This document shows positions 1 through 6,403 of a DNA stretch of 7,555 bases, piece after piece; position 1 is the stretch's first letter; each line of letters begins with the position of its first letter. Below the pieces are notes generated by a model, which did not search any database, was not told the origin of the DNA, and worked only from the letters and a program-made list of their open reading frames with translations. The position numbers and the translations under genes were made by a program. This DNA comes from Acidobacteriota bacterium (GTDB lineage Bacteria > Acidobacteriota > Terriglobia > Bryobacterales > Bryobacteraceae), in assembly GCA_947466555.1 (NCBI GenBank), contig CANIFK010000239.1, positions 1 to 7,555 on the forward strand, read 5' to 3'.

Positions 1-1025
1 CTCCCACCCCTGGCAACCCCCGCAACACCGAAGGCGACTTCCTCCCTCTGCGCGACGGCCGCATCATCTTCGCCTACACCAAATTCACCGGCGGCACCAG
101 CGATCACGCCACCGCCCACATCGCCGCCCGCTACTCCTCCGACCTCGGCCAAACCTGGACCGCCAACGACGTCACGCTGCTCGAAAACGAAGGCGGCATG
201 AACGTCATGAGCGTCAGTCTGCTCCGTCTCAAAAAATCCAGCCGCATCGCCTTCTTCTATCTCCGTAAAGACTCCGATACCAAGTGCGCCCCCTTCCTCC
301 GCTACTCCTCCGATGAAGGCAAAACCTGGACGCGCGACCTCATCCCGGTGATCCTTGACAACCCCGGCTACCACGTCCTCAACAACGACCGCGTCATCCA
401 AACCAGCCGCGGCCGTCTCGTCGCTCCCGTCGCCCTGCACACGTCGCCCGAAGGCAAATGGACCGGCCGCGGCAGCGTTCGCATCTACATGTCCGACGAC
501 GAAGGCCAGCATTGGCGCCGCTCCACGCAGATCCTGGAATGCCCGGACGCGGCCAATAAAACCGGCCTCCAGGAACCTGGCGTCGTCGAACTCAAAGGCG
601 GCCGGCTCATGCTCTTCTCCCGCACCGCGCTCGGATCCCAATATGTGTCCTACTCGAACGATGGCGGCGAATCCTGGAGCGAACCCGGCCCCAGCCCACT
701 CATTTCTCCCGTCTCCCCCGCCTCCATCGAGCGGATCCCCAAGACCGGCCACCTGCTCGCCGTCTGGAACGACCACTCGCAGATTGCCCCGGAGCTGAAG
801 GGCCGCCGCACGCCGCTCACCCTCGCCATCTCGCGCGACGAAGGGAAAACGTGGGAGCGCAAACGCAACCTGCTCGAGGATCCCAAGGGCTGGTACTGCT
901 ACACCGCTGTTGAATTCGTGAAGGACCGTATCCTCCTCGGCTTTGCCTCCGGCGGAAGCGAGGGCCTGTCGAATCTCAGCCGTACGCAGATCGCCTCCAT
1001 CCCACTAGAATGGCTCTACCGATGA
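1..1025 (+). CDS. Sialidase-like BNR/Asp-box repeat protein, 5'-truncated
   Basis: The reading frame is open from base 3 to the TGA at 1023-1025, so the gene begins upstream of the window; the ATG at 198 is internal. Five Asp-boxes (S-x-D-x-G-x-x-W) are visible: SSDLGQTW (nt 135-158), SSDEGKTW (about 306-329), SDDEGQHW (about 492-515), SNDGGESW (about 654-677) and SRDEGKTW (about 831-854). They are spaced as in a sialidase-type beta-propeller. A conserved-looking EGDFLPLRDGRIIFAY stretch near the window start and LQEPGVVELKGGRL at about nt 567-608 fit the bacterial 'sialidase family protein' group. Such proteins are usually exported glycan hydrolases of GH33 type, but many members have unproven specificity. 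The N-terminal region that would hold the signal peptide and the Arg-containing FRIP motif is missing here, so sialic acid as substrate is an inference only. The gene overlaps the next one by 4 bp (ATGA), suggesting co-translation. Confidence 0.88.
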   Translation, partial: PTPGNPRNTEGDFLPLRDGRIIFAYTKFTGGTSDHATAHIAARYSSDLGQTWTANDVTLLENEGGMNVMSVSLLRLKKSSRIAFFYLRKDSDTKCAPFLRYSSDEGKTWTRDLIPVILDNPGYHVLNNDRVIQTSRGRLVAPVALHTSPEGKWTGRGSVRIYMSDDEGQHWRRSTQILECPDAANKTGLQEPGVVELKGGRLMLFSRTALGSQYVSYSNDGGESWSEPGPSPLISPVSPASIERIPKTGHLLAVWNDHSQIAPELKGRRTPLTLAISRDEGKTWERKRNLLEDPKGWYCYTAVEFVKDRILLGFASGGSEGLSNLSRTQIASIPLEWLYR

Positions 1026-2230
1026 CCCCCACGCGCCGCTCCCTCCTCCTCGCCAGCGCCAGCGCCTTCGGCGCCGATTGGCCCCGTTGGCGCGGTCCCC
1101 AAGCCGATAGCGTTGCCGATGGCGCCACCTTTCCTGATACATGGAGCCAAACCAAAAATATTCGCTGGTCCGTCGCGCTCCCCGGCTGGGGTACCAGTTC
1201 CCCGGTGGTCCACAAAGATCGGCTCTTCATCACAACGCAGGCCCCGGTCGACAACAAGAAATCCCTTCTCACGCTCTGCCTCAACCGCAACACCGGCAGG
1301 GAACTCTGGCGTCACGATTTCGGACTCGGCGTCGATCAACGCGCCCACGAAAAATCGAACCTCGCTGTCAACACGCCCGTTGTTACCGATGACGCCGTCT
1401 ATGTGGCCTTCGGCAACGCCGATATCGCCCGCTATACGCACGACGGGAAACTCGTTTGGGTCACCCGCTACATGTCCCTCTTCGGCGATCCGAAGATGGC
1501 TTGGGGCTACGGCGTCAGCCCGCTCGTCACCGATGATGCGGTGGTCTTTCCCTGGGATCACCACAAAGGCCCGTGCTACTTGATCGGGCTCGATAAAAAG
1601 ACCGGTCAAATCGCCTGGAAGAAGGAGCGCCCCATCGGCACCTCCCACTCCACGCCGCTGCTCGTCAACTCGCAAATCCTCCTCTCCGGCAAGAACCGCC
1701 TCACCGCCTACAACGCCAAAACCCACGCCGAACTCTGGCAATACGGCGAAGGCGAAGGTCCGTTCAACGGCGAAATCGTCGTTAGCCCTGTTCATGCCAA
1801 TGGCGTGGTCTTCCTCCAGCTCTGGCGCCAAAGCGCCATTCATGCCATCCGCCTGAACCCCAATGGCGCCCCGCCCGAAAAACTTTGGGTCAGCGAAAAG
1901 CCTGGGCCGCAGGAGCCCTCGCCGGTCTACTACCGCGGCATTCTCTACGCCCTGAATGACAACGGCGTGATCGTCGCCCTCGACGGCAAGACAGGCCGCG
2001 AACTCTACCGCGAACGCTTGGGCGGCGCCTGCAACTCATCGCCCATCGCCGCCAACGGCCGCGTCTACTGCAGCAACAACGAAGGCGCCACCTTCGTGAT
2101 CAAAGCAGGCCCGGCGTTCCAACTCGTCGCCACCAACCAACTCGGCGAGAGGATCACCGCCTCCCCGGCCATCGCCGGCAATCAACTCATCTACCGGACG
2201 GACTCGCATCTTTACAGCATCGGGTTGTAG
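1022..2230 (+). CDS. Exported PQQ-binding-like beta-propeller repeat protein
   Basis: This 402-residue protein resembles the BamB/PQQ-like propeller family. After a short N-terminal signal (MTPTRRSLLLASASAFGA) comes DWPRWRGP at residues 19-26, a typical opening for these proteins. Repeated blade elements of the 'ALDGKTGRELYRERLGG' type follow: NRNTGRELWRHDF, LDKKTGQIAWKK and LDGKTGRELYRE, each preceded by a 'SSPVV/STPLLV/SSPIAANGRVY' strand. The Thr-Arg-Arg-Ser-Leu-Leu start is reminiscent of a Tat signal, though the hydrophobic stretch is short. I prefer ATG 1022 over the in-frame ATG at 1010 because 1022 forms an ATGA overlap with the upstream stop and places the arginines at the N-terminus; 1010 adds only MALP. 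Family members act as scaffolds or, when longer and carrying quinoprotein dehydrogenase residues, as enzymes. No cytochrome c CxxCH motif is present, so a binding or scaffold role outside the cytoplasm is likelier; the partner is unknown. It pairs with the upstream sialidase-like gene. Confidence 0.85.
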   Translation: MTPTRRSLLLASASAFGADWPRWRGPQADSVADGATFPDTWSQTKNIRWSVALPGWGTSSPVVHKDRLFITTQAPVDNKKSLLTLCLNRNTGRELWRHDFGLGVDQRAHEKSNLAVNTPVVTDDAVYVAFGNADIARYTHDGKLVWVTRYMSLFGDPKMAWGYGVSPLVTDDAVVFPWDHHKGPCYLIGLDKKTGQIAWKKERPIGTSHSTPLLVNSQILLSGKNRLTAYNAKTHAELWQYGEGEGPFNGEIVVSPVHANGVVFLQLWRQSAIHAIRLNPNGAPPEKLWVSEKPGPQEPSPVYYRGILYALNDNGVIVALDGKTGRELYRERLGGACNSSPIAANGRVYCSNNEGATFVIKAGPAFQLVATNQLGERITASPAIAGNQLIYRTDSHLYSIGL

Positions 2231-2245
2231 GAAATACGAAATTCC
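2230..2245. repeat. Imperfect palindrome in the gap before nadE
   Basis: The 16-base stretch GGAAATACGAAATTCC has matching GGAA/TTCC ends and partial symmetry inside (5 of 8 pairs match). It begins on the last base of the upstream stop codon and lies where a -35 element or an operator of the downstream promoter would be. It could be a weak transcription-factor site, but short AT-rich imperfect palindromes arise by chance, and it is too weak for a terminator (no GC-rich stem, no T-run). Confidence 0.2.
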
Positions 2246-2256
2246 GCGCCGCCAGC

Positions 2257-2262
2257 TAAAAT
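2257..2262 (+). promoter_or_regulatory. Probable -10 box of a leaderless nadE promoter
   Basis: TAAAAT differs from the sigma-70 -10 consensus TATAAT at one base (A for T at its third position). Its last T is 5 nt before the A of the nadE ATG at 2268. That spacing would put the transcription start at or next to the start codon, giving a leaderless mRNA. In agreement, the bases between box and ATG (AGAAC) contain no Shine-Dalgarno sequence. No convincing -35 element is seen at 16-18 bp upstream. The 37-bp gap is the only non-coding DNA in the window and stands out as A/T-rich in a C-rich region. Confidence 0.5.
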
Positions 2263-2267
2263 AGAAC

Positions 2268-3917
2268 ATGCGCATCGCCCTCGGCCAGATCAACACCACG
2301 GTTGGTGATCTCCCCGGTAACGCCGCCCTCATGCTCCGCACCGCCCGGCGTGCCGCCGAAGCCGGTGCCGATGTCGTCGTCTTCCCCGAACTTTCCCTCA
2401 TCGGCTACCCGCCGCAGGACCTGCTCGATCGCCCCGCGCTCCTCGAACAAGCGCAGCTCGAAATCGAAAAGCTCGCCGCCGCCGCCGCGCCCCTAAAGAT
2501 CACCATCATCTGCGGCACCGTGGAGCCGGTCGACTCCCCCGAAGGCAAGCGCATCTGGAACACCGCCGTCGTCCTGCAGCGAGGGCAGATCCAGTTCCGC
2601 CAGCGCAAAATGCTGCTGCCGAACTACGACGTCTTCGACGAACAGCGTTACTTCCGCTCCGCCGATGACCAGACGCTCCTCCAGCTTGGCAGCACCCCTG
2701 TCGCCCTCACCATTTGCGAAGACGCCTGGAACGACAAGCGTTTCTGGGAAAAACGCCTCTACGACCGCGACCCCGTCGATGAACTGGTCAACGAAGGCGC
2801 CAAGGTCCTCATCTCCATCAACGCCTCGCCCTACCAGATGGGCAAGCGCGATCTCCGCCGCCAGATCTTCTCCAATATCGCCCGCCACCACGGCATTCCC
2901 GTCGTCTATGTGAATCAGGTAGGCGGCAACGATCAGCTCGTATTCGATGGCTCCTCCTTCGCCATGGACCCCACCGGGAAAGTCATTGCCCAGGCCGCCA
3001 GCTTCGCAGAAGATCTCGTTATCGCTGACATCAATACCGGCAAAGGCGACTACCACGACACCCACGCCGAAGAGAACGAAGCCGTCTATGAGGCGCTCGT
3101 GCTCGGCACCAAAGACTATCTCCGCAAGTGCGGCTTTTCCAAAGCCGTCATCGGTCTCTCCGGCGGGATCGATTCGTCTCTCGTCGCCTGCATCGCCGTC
3201 GAAGCGCTGGGCCGCGAAAACGTCACTGGCATCGGTATGCCCGGCCCCTATTCGTCGGACCACTCCGTCACCGACGCGCGCGAAATGGCCGAAAAACTGG
3301 CGATTCCGTTCCACCTCATCTCCATCAACCCCGGCTATCAGTCCGCCATCGCCGCACTTGATCCGCTCTTCAAAGACACCAAGCCCGGCGTCGCCGAAGA
3401 GAACATCCAGTCCCGCCTGCGCGGCCTCACCCTGATGGCCTTTTCGAACAAGTTCAACGCGCTCGTCCTCACCACCGGCAACAAGAGCGAAATCGCCGTC
3501 GGCTACTGCACTCTCTACGGCGACATGTGCGGCGGCCTCGCCGTCATCTCCGACGTTCCCAAAACCATCGTTTACGACCTCTGCCGAGTCGCCAACAAAC
3601 GGCTCTCCGGCGCCATCCCTGAATCGGTCTTCACTAAGCCGCCCAGCGCCGAACTCCGCCCCGATCAGAAGGACTCCGACTCGCTTCCCGAATACGACAT
3701 CCTCGACCCCATTCTCAAAGCCTACGTCGAAGATTTCCTTCCGCCGGCCGCCATCGCCACACGCCTCAACGTCGCCATCGAAGTCGTCCGCGACGTGACC
3801 AATAAAGTCGACAGAAACGAATATAAACGCCAGCAAGCGGCGCCCGGTATCAAGGTCACCTCCAAGGCCTTTGGCATGGGCCGCCGCTACCCAATTGCCC
3901 AACGGTATCGCGAATGA
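2268..3917 (+). CDS. nadE: Glutamine-dependent NAD+ synthetase
   Basis: This 549-residue enzyme makes NAD+ from nicotinic acid adenine dinucleotide, ATP and glutamine, the last step of NAD biosynthesis in the cytoplasm. Residues 1 to about 255 form the nitrilase-type glutaminase domain. Its Glu-Lys-Cys triad is visible as E41 (FPELSLIGYPPQDLL), K114 (RKMLLPNYDVFDE) and C150 (ALTICEDAW). Residues about 270-549 form the ATP-dependent synthetase domain, with the pyrophosphatase P-loop SGGIDS at 298-303 and the conserved TTGNKSE at 402-408 and YGDMCGG at 417-423. Length is normal for the bacterial two-domain form, and no key residue is missing. The start is well fixed: MRIALGQINTTVGD begins directly on the first strand of the nitrilase fold. 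The gene follows a 37-bp gap with a promoter-like TAAAAT box and overlaps the next gene by 4 bp (ATGA), so it likely leads a three-gene transcript. Carrying its own glutaminase domain, it needs no external ammonia supply. Confidence 0.97.
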   Translation: MRIALGQINTTVGDLPGNAALMLRTARRAAEAGADVVVFPELSLIGYPPQDLLDRPALLEQAQLEIEKLAAAAAPLKITIICGTVEPVDSPEGKRIWNTAVVLQRGQIQFRQRKMLLPNYDVFDEQRYFRSADDQTLLQLGSTPVALTICEDAWNDKRFWEKRLYDRDPVDELVNEGAKVLISINASPYQMGKRDLRRQIFSNIARHHGIPVVYVNQVGGNDQLVFDGSSFAMDPTGKVIAQAASFAEDLVIADINTGKGDYHDTHAEENEAVYEALVLGTKDYLRKCGFSKAVIGLSGGIDSSLVACIAVEALGRENVTGIGMPGPYSSDHSVTDAREMAEKLAIPFHLISINPGYQSAIAALDPLFKDTKPGVAEENIQSRLRGLTLMAFSNKFNALVLTTGNKSEIAVGYCTLYGDMCGGLAVISDVPKTIVYDLCRVANKRLSGAIPESVFTKPPSAELRPDQKDSDSLPEYDILDPILKAYVEDFLPPAAIATRLNVAIEVVRDVTNKVDRNEYKRQQAAPGIKVTSKAFGMGRRYPIAQRYRE

Positions 3918-6403
3918 AAAAAATCCTGCTCGCCGCCGGCCTCGTGCTTATTGCCGCCGCCGCCCTTCTCTCCCAACCGGAAATCCGTGAACGCGTCGGC
4001 GCCCTTTCCGGCGGCCGCTTCCTCGTTCCCACCGGGCAAATCGTGCAGCCCGCCGGCCGCCAAATGCCGCTCGACACGTTCCCGATGGCGGCCATTTTCA
4101 CACCCAATAAGCGCCACCTGCTCATCCTCCACGGCGGCTTCAATAAGCCCTCCGTCGCCGTCTTCGACCCCGCCACCATGACCGAGCTCTCCCGTGTCTC
4201 CTTGGATGACGCCTGGCTCGGGCTCGCCGTCTCGCCCAACTCCCACACCGTCTACGTTGGCGGCGCCTCCCGCCACAACGTCCACGAACTCACCCTCTCC
4301 GACGAAGGCAAACTCGCCCCCTCCCGCGTCTTCGACGTCACCCCCGCCGCCCAGCGCAAACCCACCGATTTCCTCGGCGATTTGGCCCTTTCTCCCGATG
4401 GCCGCCTGATCTACCTGGCCGATCTCTACAACGACTCCATCAAGGTCATCAACCCCCAATCCGGCCGCGTCATCGAAAACTGGAAGACCGGCCGCCGCCC
4501 CTACAAAATCCTCTTCCACCCCGATGGCAAAACGTTCTTTGTCTCCAGCTGGGCCGACGGCATTATCACCCAGCACGACTCGCAGAACGGCACCGTTCTC
4601 AACCGAGTCAACGCCGGTCCCCACTCTACCGACATGCTCTGGCGCGCCAAGAAATCCGGCGACGAGGAGGGCGAATCCAGTGAGTTTCCCGGCCGCCTTT
4701 TTGTTACTCTCGGCAACACCAATACCGTCCGCGTCATCGGCGTCACGGAATCCAAAGAACTCCGCCCCATCGAAGCCATCAACGTCTCGCTTTACCCCGA
4801 TTCGCCGGCCGGCATGACGCCCTCCGCGCTCGCTCTCAGCCCGGAAGAAGACTCTCTCTACGTCGTCTGCTCCGACGCCAACGCCGTCGCCGCCGTCAAC
4901 ATTGCCGGTGGCCGCTCCCGCGTCCTTGGCTTCATTCCCACAGGCTGGTATCCCACTGCCGCGCGTGCCCTCGACGACAAGCGCTTGATCGTCCTCAACG
5001 GCCGCGGCAACCGCAGTTTCGCCAACCCCAAAGGGCCTAGCCCGGTCCGCCTACCGGCCAATGAGCACCTGGGCAACACCAGCCCCGAATACGTCGGCCG
5101 CCTGCAGCAGGGCTCGGCTTCCATCATCAGCACGGTCGACCCGGCGGATCTTCTCGCCTGGACCGATCAGGTCCGCCGCAATACCCCGTATACCGAAGAA
5201 AAACGCCATCTCGGCCACCGCGGCGATGCCACCGTCATCCCCGCCCACTCCTCCGATCGTTCGCCCATCGAACACGTCGTCTACATCATCAAGGAAAACC
5301 GGACGTACGATCAGGTGCTCGGCGACATCGGCAAAGGCAACAGCGATCCGTCGCTCACTGTCTTCGGCCAGAAGATCGCCCCCAATCATCACAAGCTCGC
5401 CAACGAGTTCGTCCTGCTCGACAACTTCTACGTCAACGCCGACGTCAGCGCCGACGGCCACAACTGGTCTATGGCCGCCATCGCGCCCGATTATGTCCAG
5501 CGCCTATGGCCCAACAGCTATGCCGGCCGCCGCAAGAAGTACGACTACGAAGGCGGCGAACCGGCCGCCACTCCGCCCGCTGGTTATATCTGGAACAACG
5601 TGCTGGCAAAGGGCCTACGCCTTCGCAACTACGGCTACCACGCCACCAATCGCCCGCTGGCGGAAGTCAACGACAACAACCACCTCGCCCTCGTCCGCGA
5701 CCCGGCTCTCGCCCCTCACACCCACAAGGCCTACCGCGCCTTCGATCTCGATTACCTCGACGTCGATCGCGCCAAAGTCTTCATCTCCGACCTCGGCCGC
5801 CAGGAAGGCGAAAAGCGCTTTCCCCACCTCACCATCATCCGCCTCGGCAACGATCACACCTCCGGCGCCAGTGCCGGCAAGCGCACGCCCGTGGCCCAAA
5901 TGGCGGATAACGATGCCGCGCTCGGCATGATTGTGGAATCGCTCACCCGCTCCACTTTCTGGCCGAAAATGGCCATCTTCGTTCTCGAAGACGACGCGCA
6001 GAACGGCCCCGATCACGTCGACTCTCACCGCTCTCCGGCCTTCGTCATCTCGCCTTACGCTAAGCGCGGCGCCATCGATTCCAGCTTCTACAACACCACC
6101 TCCATCCTCCGCACCATGGAGCTGATCCTGGGCCTGAACCCCATGACCATGCACGACGCCGGCGCCCGTCCCATGCTCGGCGCGTTCCAGAACACGGCGG
6201 ACCTGAAGCCGTACTCCGCCGAAAAACCCAACGTCTCGCTCGACGATCGCAACCCCGCCCAGACCGCCCTCGCCCGCCGCTCCGCCCGCTTCGATTTCAC
6301 CGAAGCCGACGAGATCGACGACGACGAAATGAACGACATCATCTGGCTCGCCGTCCGCGGCACCCAGCCCCCCATTCCCGTTCGGAGCTACTTCGGAAAA
6401 TAA
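3914..6403 (+). CDS. Secreted YncE-type beta-propeller fused to an alkaline-phosphatase-superfamily phosphoesterase
   Basis: The 829-residue protein starts with a signal peptide (MKKILLAAGLVLIAAAALLS), so it acts outside the cytoplasm. Residues about 50-430 form a YncE/YVTN-like beta-propeller, with recurrent blade strands LGLAVSPNSHTVYVGG, LGDLALSPDGRLIYLAD and PSALALSPEEDSLYVV. Residues about 450-770 match the phosphoesterase family (PF04185, alkaline phosphatase fold). The metal-site motif KENRTYD lies at 460-466 (E461, N462), DVSADGHNW at 510-518 is a candidate nucleophile and metal region (S512, D514, H516), and LEDDAQNGPDHVDSH at 691-705 supplies the acidic/His metal ligands. The architecture matches proteins annotated as bifunctional YncE family/alkaline phosphatase family protein. 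Relatives of the second domain include phospholipase C and acid phosphatase AcpA, but the natural substrate here cannot be read from sequence. The C-terminal tail is acidic (EADEIDDDEMND) before a basic end. Its ATG overlaps the nadE stop (ATGA), with no clear Shine-Dalgarno, implying translational coupling. Confidence 0.9.
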   Translation: MKKILLAAGLVLIAAAALLSQPEIRERVGALSGGRFLVPTGQIVQPAGRQMPLDTFPMAAIFTPNKRHLLILHGGFNKPSVAVFDPATMTELSRVSLDDAWLGLAVSPNSHTVYVGGASRHNVHELTLSDEGKLAPSRVFDVTPAAQRKPTDFLGDLALSPDGRLIYLADLYNDSIKVINPQSGRVIENWKTGRRPYKILFHPDGKTFFVSSWADGIITQHDSQNGTVLNRVNAGPHSTDMLWRAKKSGDEEGESSEFPGRLFVTLGNTNTVRVIGVTESKELRPIEAINVSLYPDSPAGMTPSALALSPEEDSLYVVCSDANAVAAVNIAGGRSRVLGFIPTGWYPTAARALDDKRLIVLNGRGNRSFANPKGPSPVRLPANEHLGNTSPEYVGRLQQGSASIISTVDPADLLAWTDQVRRNTPYTEEKRHLGHRGDATVIPAHSSDRSPIEHVVYIIKENRTYDQVLGDIGKGNSDPSLTVFGQKIAPNHHKLANEFVLLDNFYVNADVSADGHNWSMAAIAPDYVQRLWPNSYAGRRKKYDYEGGEPAATPPAGYIWNNVLAKGLRLRNYGYHATNRPLAEVNDNNHLALVRDPALAPHTHKAYRAFDLDYLDVDRAKVFISDLGRQEGEKRFPHLTIIRLGNDHTSGASAGKRTPVAQMADNDAALGMIVESLTRSTFWPKMAIFVLEDDAQNGPDHVDSHRSPAFVISPYAKRGAIDSSFYNTTSILRTMELILGLNPMTMHDAGARPMLGAFQNTADLKPYSAEKPNVSLDDRNPAQTALARRSARFDFTEADEIDDDEMNDIIWLAVRGTQPPIPVRSYFGK
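6395..6398 (+). promoter_or_regulatory. Weak ribosome binding site for the GH57 gene
   Basis: GGAA lies 4 nt before the ATG at 6403, inside the last codons of the upstream gene. A second purine core, GGAG at 6384-6387, is too far (15 nt) to be ideal. The weak site plus the TAATG stop-start overlap suggests that the gene is read mainly by ribosomes finishing the upstream gene. Confidence 0.3.

Noticed and set aside
198..1025. Complete 275-residue gene starting at ATG 198
   Set aside because: The same frame is open to the window edge and contains a perfect Asp-box at nt 135-158, upstream of this ATG.
1016..1843. 275-codon open frame on the - strand, antisense to the PQQ-propeller gene
   Set aside because: Same composition effect; the product is low-complexity and the + strand gene is clearly real.
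2231..2267. Rho-independent terminator between the PQQ-propeller gene and nadE
   Set aside because: No GC-rich stem and no T-run are present in the 37-bp gap.
2474..2490. GCC-repeat run as a possible microsatellite
   Set aside because: It encodes a short Ala stretch in the nadE glutaminase domain and is ordinary for GC-rich coding sequence.
2493..3902. 469-codon open frame on the - strand, antisense to nadE
   Set aside because: nadE on the + strand has all its active-site motifs. The antisense frame is open because the C-ending codon bias avoids TTA, CTA and TCA; its product is a G/V/D/A-rich sequence with no recognisable domain.
3887..4624. 245-codon - strand frame antisense to the propeller domain
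   Set aside because: Gly/Val/Asp/Glu-rich shadow of the real gene, with no domain and no start signal.
5061..5930. 289-codon + strand frame inside the phosphoesterase gene
   Set aside because: The product is almost only Ser, Thr, Pro, Ala and Arg, typical of an out-of-frame reading of GC-rich coding DNA.
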